Assembly (NCBI RefSeq): GCF_022662475.1
Contig: NZ_JAKNQQ010000002.1
Location: forward strand, 496,001 to 560,000
Length of the DNA: 64,000 bases
Direction: 5' to 3'
Origin: Sphingomonas sp. TREG-RG-20F-R18-01
GTDB lineage: Bacteria > Pseudomonadota > Alphaproteobacteria > Sphingomonadales > Sphingomonadaceae
A program made the translations under genes and the position numbers. Below are positions 39,736-47,474 of the stretch, piece by piece (position 1 is the first letter of the stretch; every line of letters starts with the position of its first letter). The notes under the pieces are model-generated. The model had not been told where the DNA came from. It ran no database searches and saw only the letters and a list, made by a program, of their open reading frames with translations.

Positions 39736-39753
39736 GTGACGCTTCCATGACGA
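39736..39753 (-). promoter_or_regulatory. Candidate Pho box upstream of btaAB
   Basis: On the minus strand the sequence reads TCGTCAT-GGAA-GCGTCAC, two direct half-sites with GTCAT/GTCAC cores exactly 11 bp apart, as in the PhoB consensus CTGTCAT-N4-CTGTCAY. Five of seven positions match in the first half-site; the second has the GTCA core plus Y. It is ~72 bp upstream of the btaA start. DGTS synthesis replaces phospholipids under phosphate limitation in other bacteria. Confidence 0.5.
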
Positions 39754-39770
39754 TTTTGTGCGGGGATGAA

Positions 39771-39808
39771 AAGGACCTGCCGACTAAAGGGGGGCCGGCA
39801 GGTCCCTT
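39771..39808 (-). terminator. Rho-independent-like terminator after the fasciclin gene
   Basis: A 10-bp GC-rich stem (GGACCTGCCG, 39773-39782, with CGGCAGGTCC, 39796-39805) and a 13-nt loop. On the minus strand it is followed by TTTTC. It lies ~120 bp past the fasciclin stop and ~100 bp before btaA, separating the two transcripts. Confidence 0.65.
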
Positions 39809-39928
39809 ACAATCATCCGTTCGCCGCAAAGGAGGGGATCCAGCGAACGGGTACGCGCATCGGCTTGGGGCCGAAGCATAGCAAGATACGAACGATTCCG
39901 GCTCGGGATGCGTCCAGGCCGAACTTTT

Positions 39929-40483
39929 TTACGGGAGCATCACCGCGTCGATCACATGGATCACGCCGTTCGACTGCATCACGTTGGCAATCGTGATCTT
40001 TCCGCTGTGGCCCTTGGCGTCGGCGATCGTATAGCCCTTGCCCGACTTCATGAAGGTCAGCGTGCCGCCCTGTACGGTGGTGTAGGTTGCCTTGCCCATG
40101 TTCGCCTTGATCTTGGCAGCGATGTCGGCGGCGGTAATCGTGCCGGGCACGACATGATAGGTCAGCACCGACGTGAGCATCGCCTTATTCTCTGGCTTGA
40201 GCAGCGTGTCGACCGTGCCGGCCGGCAGCTTGGCAAAGGCCGCGTTGGTCGGCGCGAAAACCGTGAAGGGGCCCGGACCCGACAGGGTGTCGACCAGGCC
40301 GGCTGCCTTGACCGCTGCGACCAGGGTGGTGTGATGCTTCGAATTGACGGCGTTCTCGACGATGGTCTTGTTGGCGTACATCGCCGCCCCGCCGACCATC
40401 GGGTTTGTCGCGGCGCCGGCGAACGATGCGCCGCCGACAGCGATGGCTGCCGCGATGAGCGCGGTTGGAATGATGCGGTTCAT
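39929..40483 (-). CDS. Exported fasciclin (FAS1) domain protein
   Basis: 184 residues. A signal peptide (ALIAAAIAVGGASFAGAA) precedes one FAS1 domain with the H1 block PFTVFAPTNAAFAKLP (~90), YHVVPGTI, and the H2 block NGVIHVIDAVMLP at the end. FAS1 domains mediate adhesion. GGAGAG precedes the ATG. The gene lies 97 bp after an anti-sigma gene, and the sigma/anti-sigma/FAS1 grouping parallels the mycobacterial SigK-RskA-MPT83/MPT70 locus, where FAS1 proteins are regulon members. Confidence 0.92.
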   Translation of the reverse strand: MNRIIPTALIAAAIAVGGASFAGAATNPMVGGAAMYANKTIVENAVNSKHHTTLVAAVKAAGLVDTLSGPGPFTVFAPTNAAFAKLPAGTVDTLLKPENKAMLTSVLTYHVVPGTITAADIAAKIKANMGKATYTTVQGGTLTFMKSGKGYTIADAKGHSGKITIANVMQSNGVIHVIDAVMLP

Positions 40484-40526
40484 GACTGCTCTCCTGTTGC
40501 TGCGTCCTTGGCTGGACGCGGCGGGA

Positions 40527-40554
40527 GATACGGCGGTCGGGGCAGCGTGGATGC
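40527..40554 (-). promoter_or_regulatory. Candidate ECF promoter before the fasciclin gene
   Basis: GCATCC (40554-40549) and CGTATC (40532-40527) on the minus strand, 16 bp apart, with the -10-like element 44 bp before the ATG. The CATCC element recalls the -35 of SigK-type promoters as I remember it; the -10 does not match closely. No equivalent was found before the sigma gene. Confidence 0.25.
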
Positions 40555-40580
40555 GGCGCGCGTCATTGACGTCGCGCGGA

Positions 40581-41333
40581 TCAGACCGGTGCCAGCGCAC
40601 CCTTGGCGACGACCGGCCCGGTCGGCAGTCCGGTCTTCGACCCGCCGAGCGGTTCGATCGAGACGGCCAGCGTCGCGCCGACCGCGAGATGCCGGCGCAC
40701 TGCCGGGCTCAGCGTCAAGGCGGTCCCGCCCCGATCCTGCAACAGGCCCAGCGGACGCGGCGTTCCGTCTGCCGGGATCACCCACAATTCCGCGCTGCGA
40801 TCGGCGCGTGCCAGCGTCGATTCGGTCAGCCGGATCGTGCCGCTGCCCTGATCATAGACGACGGTCATCGGCCCGACCTTGGCGTCCGGTTCGAGCGAAG
40901 CGACCAGCGTTGGCTGCGGGGCGGCGACCGGCGCGCTGACGCGCGGCTGCGGAACGGTCGGCAGCGGGACCGGACGGAGCAGCAGGATCGCCAGCAGGCC
41001 CACGGCGGCAACGCTGGAGAGCACCGCCAGCGACGGCCAGATCCGGCTGCCGCGCGGCTGGGCGGAAACGACCGTCGGCACGCCGGACACGCGGTCGATC
41101 GACCGCTCGATCCGCGGAAGAATGTCGGGAGCCGGGATCTCCGGCCAGAGATCGAACAGCTGTGCGAGATAGCCGCGCCACTGGTCCACGGCGCGGGCGA
41201 AACCCGGCTCGGACAGGACACGGCGCGTCGCGGACGCGCGCTCCTCGCCCTCGAGCACACCGAGCGCGAGCTCGGCGGCCATCGTGTCGGGACCTTCGTC
41301 GCCCGGCATTTCGGGATGCCGCGAGTCGGTCAT
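40581..41333 (-). CDS. Anti-sigma factor (RskA-like)
   Basis: 250 residues. The cytoplasmic N-terminal domain (AAELALGVLEGEERASATRR, then VDQWRGYLAQLFDLWPEI) matches the anti-sigma ZAS-like region without obvious zinc ligands. One membrane helix (~108-125) is followed by a periplasmic RskA-type domain (VVYDQGSGTIRL, AELWVIPADGTPRPLG). It should hold the ECF sigma factor inactive until regulated proteolysis. The start overlaps the sigma stop by four bases (ATGA). Confidence 0.9.
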   Translation of the reverse strand: MTDSRHPEMPGDEGPDTMAAELALGVLEGEERASATRRVLSEPGFARAVDQWRGYLAQLFDLWPEIPAPDILPRIERSIDRVSGVPTVVSAQPRGSRIWPSLAVLSSVAAVGLLAILLLRPVPLPTVPQPRVSAPVAAPQPTLVASLEPDAKVGPMTVVYDQGSGTIRLTESTLARADRSAELWVIPADGTPRPLGLLQDRGGTALTLSPAVRRHLAVGATLAVSIEPLGGSKTGLPTGPVVAKGALAPV

Positions 41334-41947
41334 CGTTCGAGGCACTCGCGCAGTCGGGCGAGGCCGCGACGCACCCAGCTCTTCATCGTTCCCAGCGGAA
41401 CGCTCTGGCGCTCGGCGAGCTCGGCGTAAGTGACGCCGTCGAAGAATGCGGTGTGGATTGCGCCGCGCTGGCGCTCCTCGAGTGTTTCGAGGCATTCGCG
41501 CAGCAGATGATGCTGCTCGTCATCGAGCATCGTGGCGCTGGCGAGCGGCGCGGTGTCGATGATCGGTGGAGCGTCCTCGATCGGGGTTGCGCGACGAACC
41601 TTCTGGGCGCGTTGCCAGTCGATCGCGCGATTGCGCGCGATCGTGGCAAGCCATGTGATCGGGCTGGCGCGTGCGGGCTCATAGGCCCCGGCGCGCTTCC
41701 AGATCGTGAGGTATACGTCGTGCAACACGTCTTCCGCTGCCTGCCTTTCGCCGCAGATACGGTAGCAGATCCCGAAAAGCTTCGCCGAGGTCAGCGAATA
41801 CAGGTCACGGAACGCCGCCCGGTCTTCCTCTCCGGTACGGAGCAGGACCTCGACCAGTCGCGCCCGCGCCGCCGCTTCAGGGGAGACGCCACCCGGCACC
41901 GGGGCCGAATAGGGGGCTGCTGCAGCATCGGGCGGGAAATCCGTCAC
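41330..41947 (-). CDS. ECF-family RNA polymerase sigma factor (SigK-like)
   Basis: 205 residues from a GTG at 41947. Region 2 (FRDLYSLTSAKLFGICYRI and AEDVLHDVYLTIWKRAGAY) and region 4 (YAELAERQSVPLGTMKSWV and RRGLARLRECL) are clear; region 1.1 is absent. With an RskA-like anti-sigma directly downstream this is the SigK/ECF19-type pair. Likely targets include the adjacent fasciclin gene. The N-terminal ~25 residues are Pro/Ala-rich and variable; a later start is possible. Confidence 0.9.
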   Translation of the reverse strand: MTDFPPDAAAAPYSAPVPGGVSPEAAARARLVEVLLRTGEEDRAAFRDLYSLTSAKLFGICYRICGERQAAEDVLHDVYLTIWKRAGAYEPARASPITWLATIARNRAIDWQRAQKVRRATPIEDAPPIIDTAPLASATMLDDEQHHLLRECLETLEERQRGAIHTAFFDGVTYAELAERQSVPLGTMKSWVRRGLARLRECLER

Positions 41948-42116
41948 AGCTCAGATGCCTACCCCGGCAGCGGGCGGCCCGCAATCGTTCGTCGCGGCGG
42001 AGCGGCGATTTGTGTCGGTATCTGCGGTTCGCTGTGGCATTTTGGCAGGCGCATCGGTATGGCGCAGCCAACGACCTGCCCCGCCGCGGGGGCCTTTTTG
42101 AGGGAGCGCGCCCAGC

Positions 42117-42569
42117 TTGCGCATTGCCATCGCCTCCGATCACGCCGCCTTCGCGCTCAAGCGCGGGTTGTCCATTTGGCTTGCCGAGCAGGGCCACGAT
42201 GTGCTCGACCTTGGCCCGGATAGTGATGCGCGGGTCGATTATCCCGATTATGGCTATGCGCTCGCGGACGCGGTCGCATCCGGCGATGCGGAGCGCGGGG
42301 TCGCCTTGTGCGGCTCGGGCATCGGCATCTCGATCGCGGTCAACCGCAACCCGGCAGTGCGCTGCGCTTTGGTGTCCGAGCCTTTGTCCGCTGCGCTTGC
42401 GCGCGAGCATAACGATGCCGATGTTCTGGCAATGGGCGCGCGGCTCGTCGGCGAGGACATGGCGCGCGCGTGCATCTCCGCCTTTCTTGCCACCGATTTC
42501 GCCGGTGGCCGTCATCAACCGCGCGTCGACAAGCTCGGCGCCCCCGCCTTCGTGAGAGAACCGGCATGA
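42117..42569 (+). CDS. rpiB: Ribose-5-phosphate isomerase B
   Basis: 150 residues from TTG 42117, with AGGGAG at 42101-42106. [11 protein letters not shown] (~5), [14 protein letters not shown] with the catalytic Cys (~65), and [18 protein letters not shown] match RpiB/LacAB isomerases. It interconverts ribose-5-P and ribulose-5-P. The stop overlaps the glyA start (ATGA). The rpiB-glyA-nrdR order is widespread in alphaproteobacteria and supports a shared transcript for one-carbon and nucleotide metabolism. Confidence 0.9.
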   Translation: MRIAIASDHAAFALKRGLSIWLAEQGHDVLDLGPDSDARVDYPDYGYALADAVASGDAERGVALCGSGIGISIAVNRNPAVRCALVSEPLSAALAREHNDADVLAMGARLVGEDMARACISAFLATDFAGGRHQPRVDKLGAPAFVREPA

Positions 42570-43882
42570 GCACCAACCCCACCCAGCTGCACGACGTCCA
42601 GCCCGACGGCTTCTTCACGCAATGCCTCGCCGACGCCGATGCCGCCGTCTTCGGCGCGATCGCGCACGAGTTGACGCGCGAGCAGACCCAGATCGAGCTG
42701 ATCGCGAGCGAGAACATCGTCTCCAAGGCGGTGTTGCAGGCGCAGGGCTCGGTCTTCACCAACAAGTACGCCGAGGGCTATCCGGGCAAGCGCTACTATC
42801 AGGGCTGCGCGCCGTCCGACGAAGTCGAGCAGCTTGCGATCGACCGCGCCAAGGCGCTGTTCGATTGCGCCTATGTCAACGTCCAGCCGCATTCGGGCGC
42901 GCAGGCGAACGGCGCGGTGATGCTGGCGCTGGTCAAGCCGGGCGAGACGATCCTCGGCATGAGCCTCGATGCAGGCGGGCATCTGACGCACGGCGCGCGC
43001 GCGGCGATGTCGGGCAAGTGGTTCAATGCCGTGCAGTACGGCGTCGATCCGGTCAGCCATCTGATCGACTTCGACGAGGTCGCGGCCTTGGCGCGCGAGC
43101 ACAAGCCCAAGCTGATCATCGCGGGCGGCTCGGCCTATCCGCGCCAGATTGATTTCGCCAAGTTCCGCGCGATTGCGGATGAGATCGGCGCGTATTTCCT
43201 CGTCGACATGGCGCATTTCTCGGGGCTGGTCGCCGCCGGGCTGCATCCGTCGCCGCTGCCGCACGCGCATGTCGTCACCACGACCACGCACAAGACGCTG
43301 CGCGGCCCGCGCGGCGGGATGATCCTCAGCAATGACGAGGCGCTCGGCAAGAAATTCAACTCGGCGGTGTTCCCGGGGCTCCAGGGTGGCCCGCTGATGC
43401 ACGTCATCGCAGCGAAGGCGGTCGCGTTCGGCGAGGCGCTCCAGCCCGGCTACAAGAGCTACATCGCCGCGGTGATCGAGAACGCCAAGATCCTCGCCGC
43501 GACGCTGAAGGAGCGCGGCGCGGAGGTCGTCTCGGGCGGCACCGACACACATCTCGCGCTGATCGACCTGACGCCGCTGGGCGTGACCGGCAAGGACGCC
43601 GACGAGGCGCTCGAGCGCGCCGGAATTACCTGTAACAAGAACGGCATCCCCAACGATCCGCTCCCGCCGACCAAGACCAGCGGGATCCGTGTCGGCTCGC
43701 CCGCCGGCACGACGCGCGGGTTCGGCCCCGCCGAGTTCCGCGAGATCGGCAACATGGTCGCCGACGTGCTCGGCGGGCTTCGTACCCACGGCGAGCATGG
43801 CGACCGGCAGGTCGAGGCGAATGTCCGTGAACGCGTCCGCACCTTGTGCGCGCGCTTCCCGATCTATCCCGAGGGCATGTGA
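42566..43882 (+). CDS. glyA: Serine hydroxymethyltransferase
   Basis: 438 residues. [59 protein letters not shown] and [15 protein letters not shown] (PLP Lys) define SHMT. It makes glycine and methylene-THF from serine. The ATG overlaps the rpiB stop and the TGA is directly followed by the TTG start of nrdR, so three genes form one unit. Longer starts that extend upstream into rpiB are rejected. Confidence 0.96.
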   Translation: MSTNPTQLHDVQPDGFFTQCLADADAAVFGAIAHELTREQTQIELIASENIVSKAVLQAQGSVFTNKYAEGYPGKRYYQGCAPSDEVEQLAIDRAKALFDCAYVNVQPHSGAQANGAVMLALVKPGETILGMSLDAGGHLTHGARAAMSGKWFNAVQYGVDPVSHLIDFDEVAALAREHKPKLIIAGGSAYPRQIDFAKFRAIADEIGAYFLVDMAHFSGLVAAGLHPSPLPHAHVVTTTTHKTLRGPRGGMILSNDEALGKKFNSAVFPGLQGGPLMHVIAAKAVAFGEALQPGYKSYIAAVIENAKILAATLKERGAEVVSGGTDTHLALIDLTPLGVTGKDADEALERAGITCNKNGIPNDPLPPTKTSGIRVGSPAGTTRGFGPAEFREIGNMVADVLGGLRTHGEHGDRQVEANVRERVRTLCARFPIYPEGM

Positions 43883-44353
43883 TTGCGCTGTCCGTTCTGC
43901 GGCCATGAAGACAGCCAGGTAAAGGATTCGCGCCCGACCGAAGATGCGGGCGCGATCCGGCGGCGGCGGCAATGCGAGGGCTGCGGCGCGCGCTTCACCA
44001 CGTTCGAGCGGATCCAGCTGCGCGAACTGACCGTGGTGAAGAGCGAAGGGGCGGGCCTGAAGCGCGAGCCGTTCGACCGCGAGAAGCTGCTGCGCTCGGT
44101 CTCGATCGCGGCGCGCAAGCGGCCGATCGAGGCGGTGCAGCTCGAGAAACTGGTGTCGGGAATCCAGCGCCAGCTCGAGACGCTCGGCGAGAACGAAGTG
44201 CGTTCGGGACGGATCGGCGAGATGGTGATGGAGGGGCTGAAGGGCCTCGACTCGGTCGCCTACATCCGGTTCGCGAGCGTCTACAAGGACTTCCGCGAGG
44301 CGCGCGACTTCGAGGAATTTGCGGGGAATGTGAGCGAGGTGGGGAAGGGGTAG
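43883..44353 (+). CDS. nrdR: Transcriptional repressor NrdR
   Basis: 156 residues from TTG 43883, immediately after the glyA stop. A zinc ribbon ([23 protein letters not shown]) is followed by an ATP-cone ([33 protein letters not shown]). NrdR senses dATP/ATP and represses ribonucleotide reductase genes. Placement after glyA is conserved in alphaproteobacteria. GAGGG at 43871-43875 could be its ribosome site. Confidence 0.95.
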   Translation: MRCPFCGHEDSQVKDSRPTEDAGAIRRRRQCEGCGARFTTFERIQLRELTVVKSEGAGLKREPFDREKLLRSVSIAARKRPIEAVQLEKLVSGIQRQLETLGENEVRSGRIGEMVMEGLKGLDSVAYIRFASVYKDFREARDFEEFAGNVSEVGKG

Positions 44354-44400
44354 GGGACGGAGCGTTTGCCTCTGCTTTCATCCCCGGTTTCGCCCACTTC

Positions 44401-44451
44401 CGTTCGTCCCGAGTAGCGGCTGAGCGAAGGCGAAGACGCGTATCGAAGGAC
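44401..44451. repeat. Degenerate repeat upstream of the GIY-YIG gene
   Basis: CGTTCGTCCCGAGTAGC, then TGAGCGAAGGCGAAG and CGTATCGAAGGAC: a variant of family A with an added CGAGTAG and a terminal TATCGAAGGAC arm complementary to its start (CGTTCGTCC against GGACGAACG-like end). It ends 11 bp before the GIY-YIG ATG and supplies its only ribosome-site-like GAAGGA (44445-44450). Confidence 0.7.
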
Positions 44452-44462
44452 AGGGCCGCACG

Positions 44463-45620
44463 ATGAGCTTCTGGGTCTACATTCTACGCTGTGGCGACGG
44501 CAGCTATTATACCGGGCACACCGACAACCTCGAGGGCCGCATCGGGCAACATCAGTCCGGTACAATTGAAGGCTATACGCAGATGCGCCGACCCGTTGTA
44601 CTGGCGTGGTCGCAGGATTTTCCCTCGCGGATCGAGGCGCTTGAGGCTGAGCGCCAGATCAAAGGGTGGACACGGGTAAAGAAGGAAGCGTTGATGCGTT
44701 CGGACTGGCAGGCGCTGCATGAGGCCGCGATACCGCCCGCGGAGAGGGCCCTTCGACTTCGCTCAGGGCGAACGGAAGAAGGGGAGAGCGCGACAAAAAC
44801 GGATGAGCAGGTGAGTGCCGTTCCGATGGACACTTCTTCTTCCGTTCATGCTGAGCGAAGTCGAAGCACCGCCCCAAGCGAAACGCCCGAAACCGCGCTC
44901 GCCCCACCCCCCGTCCTGATCCTCGTCCGTCCCCAGCTCGGCGAGAACATCGGGAAGGCCGCGCGCGCGATGCTCAATTTCGGGCTGACCGAGCTGCGCC
45001 TCGTCGCCCCGCGCGACGGCTGGCCCAATCCCGGCGCGGGCCCCGCCGCCTCGGGTGCGGATATCGTGCTCGAACAGGCGCAGGTGTTCGAAACCGTCGC
45101 CGACGCGATCGCCGATTGCGCGCATGTCTATGCCACCACCGTGCGCAAGCGCGGCATCACCAAGCCCGTGCTCACCCCCGAAGCCGCCGCGCAGGCGATC
45201 CACGCCACCTCGGGCCGCTCGGCGATCCTGTTCGGGCCTGAACGCTCGGGGCTCGAGACCGACGACGTCGCGGTCGCGCGCACGATCATCACCGTGCCGA
45301 TCAACCCCGAGTTCGGCTCGCTCAACCTCGCGCAGGCGGTGATCCTGGTCGCGTACGAATGGTCCAAGGGCGTCGCGCTCGCGAGCCCGCCCGAAGTCGA
45401 CATGCCGCTCCCCGCGCCGCAGGAGGAGCTCGACGGGATGATCGCGCAGCTCGATGCGATGCTCGAGGACAGCGACTTCTTCTTCCCACCCGCGCGGACG
45501 CCGGTGACCAGGCGGACCTTGCGGACGTTGCTGACAAAACCGGGTTGGTCGACGCAGGAGGTGCGGACGATGCGCGGGGTGTTGAGTTCTCTGGCAGGAA
45601 AGAAGCCACGCGGAACTTGA
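44463..45620 (+). CDS. Fused GIY-YIG nuclease domain and TrmJ-type RNA 2'-O-methyltransferase
   Basis: 385 residues in one open frame. Residues 1-85 are a GIY-YIG domain (WVYILRCGDGSYYTGHT, RIEALEAERQIKGWTRVKKEAL) of the UPF0213 type. Residues ~95-140 are a low-complexity linker that is the in-frame translation of two inverted family A repeat arms. Residues ~148-385 are a full TrmJ SPOUT methyltransferase (LVRPQLGENIGKAARAMLNF, LFGPERSGLETDDVA, INPEFGSLNLAQAV), which modifies tRNA position 32. An ATG at 44826 could start trmJ independently, though it too lies inside the repeat. Whether a fused protein is made is uncertain. Confidence 0.85.
   Translation: MSFWVYILRCGDGSYYTGHTDNLEGRIGQHQSGTIEGYTQMRRPVVLAWSQDFPSRIEALEAERQIKGWTRVKKEALMRSDWQALHEAAIPPAERALRLRSGRTEEGESATKTDEQVSAVPMDTSSSVHAERSRSTAPSETPETALAPPPVLILVRPQLGENIGKAARAMLNFGLTELRLVAPRDGWPNPGAGPAASGADIVLEQAQVFETVADAIADCAHVYATTVRKRGITKPVLTPEAAAQAIHATSGRSAILFGPERSGLETDDVAVARTIITVPINPEFGSLNLAQAVILVAYEWSKGVALASPPEVDMPLPAPQEELDGMIAQLDAMLEDSDFFFPPARTPVTRRTLRTLLTKPGWSTQEVRTMRGVLSSLAGKKPRGT
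44748..44869. repeat. Inverted repeat, family A copy 2, inside the coding frame
   Basis: Arm 44748-44775 (GCCCTTCGACTTCGCTCAGG plus GCGAACGG) and arm 44842-44869 (CCGTTCATGCTGAGCGAAGT plus CGAAGCAC) are inverted. Neither contains a stop in the coding frame, so the element links the GIY-YIG and TrmJ domains. Confidence 0.9.
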
Positions 45621-45693
45621 AGCAATACGCCCGGTCCGGTATTGCGGCGCAGCACCAACGGCAAAGTACGGTGCTGAGCATCCGGGGGGAATG

Positions 45694-45945
45694 ATGAAGA
45701 CGCTACTTGCCACTTTACTTTTGTGTGCGCCGATCACGGCACAGGCGACGGAGCCTCAGTCTTCCGACAAGACCGCCGAAGGTGACAAGAAGATCTGCCG
45801 CTCGGAAGAGGTTACGGGCTCGCTGTTCCCGAAGCGCGTGTGCCGTAGCAAAGCGGAATGGGCGACGATCAGTGCTCAGCGGCAGGTTTTGACCGATCGG
45901 CTGCGCGATCAGAAATATGTCGGGGCGGCAGACGTCGCGCGCTGA
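45694..45945 (+). CDS. Small exported protein with two-cysteine core
   Basis: 83 residues. A signal peptide (KTLLATLLLCAPITAQA) precedes a short mature part with KKICRSEEVTGSLFPKRVCRSKAEW, where the two Cys probably form a disulfide. I recall similar short proteins (ICxxxxxTGSxxxxKVCxTxxEW) as frequent in sphingomonads and caulobacters, with unknown function. GGGGGGA precedes two adjacent ATGs (45691, 45694). Confidence 0.75.
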   Translation: MKTLLATLLLCAPITAQATEPQSSDKTAEGDKKICRSEEVTGSLFPKRVCRSKAEWATISAQRQVLTDRLRDQKYVGAADVAR

Positions 45946-46018
45946 TCCTCGGCATGGGCGTTAGCGGCGCCGGCGCGTAAGCGTCCCGCGCGCGACGACC
46001 CTGAGGCGAACGCGCGGG

Positions 46019-46324
46019 CTAGCGCTGGTCGAAGGCGCGCAATTCATAGGCGATCGACGCTTCGACCAGCTGCTCCCACAGATCGGCGACGATCTGCTCG
46101 GGGACGCCCGACGCGCGCGCTTCGGCGCAGGCGTTGGCGATCACCTGCGTCTTGCGCGCTTCGTCCCGCACTGCGCCACGCTCGGGTTTGATGCGGGCGG
46201 CGGCATCCATATAGGCGAAGCGCCGCGCCAGCAGCGCGACCAGCTCGCGGTCGAGCGCGTCCACGCCGGCGCGAACGTCGGCCATGGTGATGCAGTCGGC
46301 GCCGGGAAGGATCGGATCGGTCAT
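46019..46324 (-). CDS. Chorismate mutase (AroQ type)
   Basis: 101 residues. MADVRAGVDALDRELVALLARRFAYMDAAARIK is the helix-1 core with the conserved Arg/Asp/Lys residues, and PEQIVADLWEQLVEASIAYE is the third helix. It converts chorismate to prephenate for Phe/Tyr synthesis. It is the stand-alone all-helical form. ATG 46324 is preferred; ATG 46345 would add seven residues. It is divergent from rpsD with 211 bp between. Confidence 0.88.
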   Translation of the reverse strand: MTDPILPGADCITMADVRAGVDALDRELVALLARRFAYMDAAARIKPERGAVRDEARKTQVIANACAEARASGVPEQIVADLWEQLVEASIAYELRAFDQR

Positions 46325-46440
46325 GCCAAGCCCTTGGCGCGGCATCGCGACGCTGTCCAGCTTGACTCACGCCGCATCCCCCGCTACCCGCCCGCCTTCG
46401 CAAAAGGCCCCGCACCCCGGTGAAGCGGTGGCCCCGACCA

Positions 46441-46452
46441 GACCCTTGGGTC
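46441..46452. other. Perfect palindrome in the rpsD upstream region
   Basis: GACCCTTGGGTC, embedded in GC-rich sequence (46405-46475), lies 84 bp before rpsD. It could be a leader hairpin or operator. The region between the chorismate mutase and rpsD starts holds no gene; I recognise no riboswitch or ribosomal-protein leader in it. Confidence 0.35.
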
Positions 46453-46535
46453 AGGCGGAGCGATGACCGGGTATCGATCAGCAAAGCGTACTCCGCGGCG
46501 CTGGTCTTGTTATTGGCACTTGCAAGGAATTCATC

Positions 46536-47150
46536 ATGTCGAAGCGTAGCAGCGCAAAGTACAAGCTCGATCGCCGGATGGGCGAGAACATCTGGGGTCG
46601 TCCCAAGTCGCCCGTCAACAAGCGCGAATACGGCCCCGGCCAGCACGGCCAGCGCCGCAAGGGCAAGGTCTCGGACTTCGGCATCCAGCTCCGCGCCAAG
46701 CAGAAGCTCAAGGGCTATTATGGCGACGTGACCGAGAAGCAGTTCCGCGCCTGCTACACCGAGGCAGCGCGCATGAAGGGCGACACCGGCCAGAACCTGA
46801 TCGGCCTGCTCGAGCAGCGTCTCGACATGATCGTGTATCGCGCGAAGTTCGCCCCGACCGTCTGGGCAGCACGTCAGCTCGTTTCGCACGGCCACGTCCG
46901 CGTCAACGGCGTGAAGTGCAACATCGCATCGCGTCGCTGCTTCGTCGGTGACGAGATCACGCTGGGCGATAAGGCCAAGGAAATGGCGCTGGTGCTCGAA
47001 GCGCAGCAGCTCGCCGAGCGCGACATCCCCGATTACGTCGCTCCGGACGGCGCGGCCAAGGTCACCTTCACGCGGGTTCCGTCGCTCGACGAAGTGCCGT
47101 ATCCGGTGAAGATGGAACCGAACCTCGTGGTCGAGTTCTACTCGCGCTGA
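46536..47150 (+). CDS. rpsD: 30S ribosomal protein S4
   Basis: 204 residues. [33 protein letters not shown], and the S4 RNA-binding domain ([38 protein letters not shown]) are diagnostic. S4 binds the 5' domain of 16S rRNA and starts small-subunit assembly. AAGGA lies 8 nt before the ATG. It is a single-gene unit with its own strong terminator, as usual in alphaproteobacteria where rpsD is outside the main ribosomal operons. Confidence 0.98.
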   Translation: MSKRSSAKYKLDRRMGENIWGRPKSPVNKREYGPGQHGQRRKGKVSDFGIQLRAKQKLKGYYGDVTEKQFRACYTEAARMKGDTGQNLIGLLEQRLDMIVYRAKFAPTVWAARQLVSHGHVRVNGVKCNIASRRCFVGDEITLGDKAKEMALVLEAQQLAERDIPDYVAPDGAAKVTFTRVPSLDEVPYPVKMEPNLVVEFYSR

Positions 47151-47251
47151 TGACGCGGATTAGCCTTGGCTAATCCGGACATCCCGCGCGAGCGGCCGGC
47201 GGGGCACCGCCCCGTCCGACGACGTGGCTTTGCCACGGCGCGGTTCGAGAC

Positions 47252-47286
47252 AAAAAAGGGCGGTCCCACTGGGGCCGCCCTTTTTT
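47252..47286 (+). terminator. Rho-independent terminator of rpsD
   Basis: AAAAAAGGGCGGTCCC (47252-47267) pairs with GGGGCCGCCCTTTTTT (47271-47286) with one G-T wobble and a 3-nt loop, ending in six T. It is the clearest intrinsic terminator in the window. Confidence 0.95.
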
Positions 47287-47304
47287 GTTGATGTCCACCC
47301 CAGC

Positions 47305-47444
47305 CCGTTCGCCCTGAGCGCAGTCGAAGGGCCGCGCGCGCACAGGCCAAGGCGCGTGGGGAGAGGGGGCTTCGACTACGCTCAGCCCGAACGGATTCGA
47401 GTTCGTTCAGCTCAAACGGCTTCGACGTCGCTGGGCCCGGACGG
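47305..47444. repeat. Family A copy 3 with tandem right arms
   Basis: Left arm 47305-47332 and right arm 47369-47394 form the usual inverted pair. Two more degenerate right-arm copies of 25 bp each follow directly (47395-47419 and 47420-47444), each ending in (A/G)ACGG. This is a small tandem expansion like the larger ones at 25 kb. It lies between rpsD and the S9 peptidase. Confidence 0.85.
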
Positions 47445-47474
47445 ATGGGGGTGGGGGCAGCCTGAAACTCGCCC

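Noticed and set aside
41948..42116. Autoregulatory ECF promoter before the sigma gene
   Set aside because: No copy of the GCATCC/CGTATC pair seen before the fasciclin gene was found here.
42515..43972. 485-residue minus-strand frame opposite glyA
   Set aside because: Shadow of glyA with biased composition.
46405..46535. Riboswitch or S4 autoregulatory leader before rpsD
   Set aside because: A small palindrome exists, but no known leader structure could be recognised; recorded only as a palindrome.
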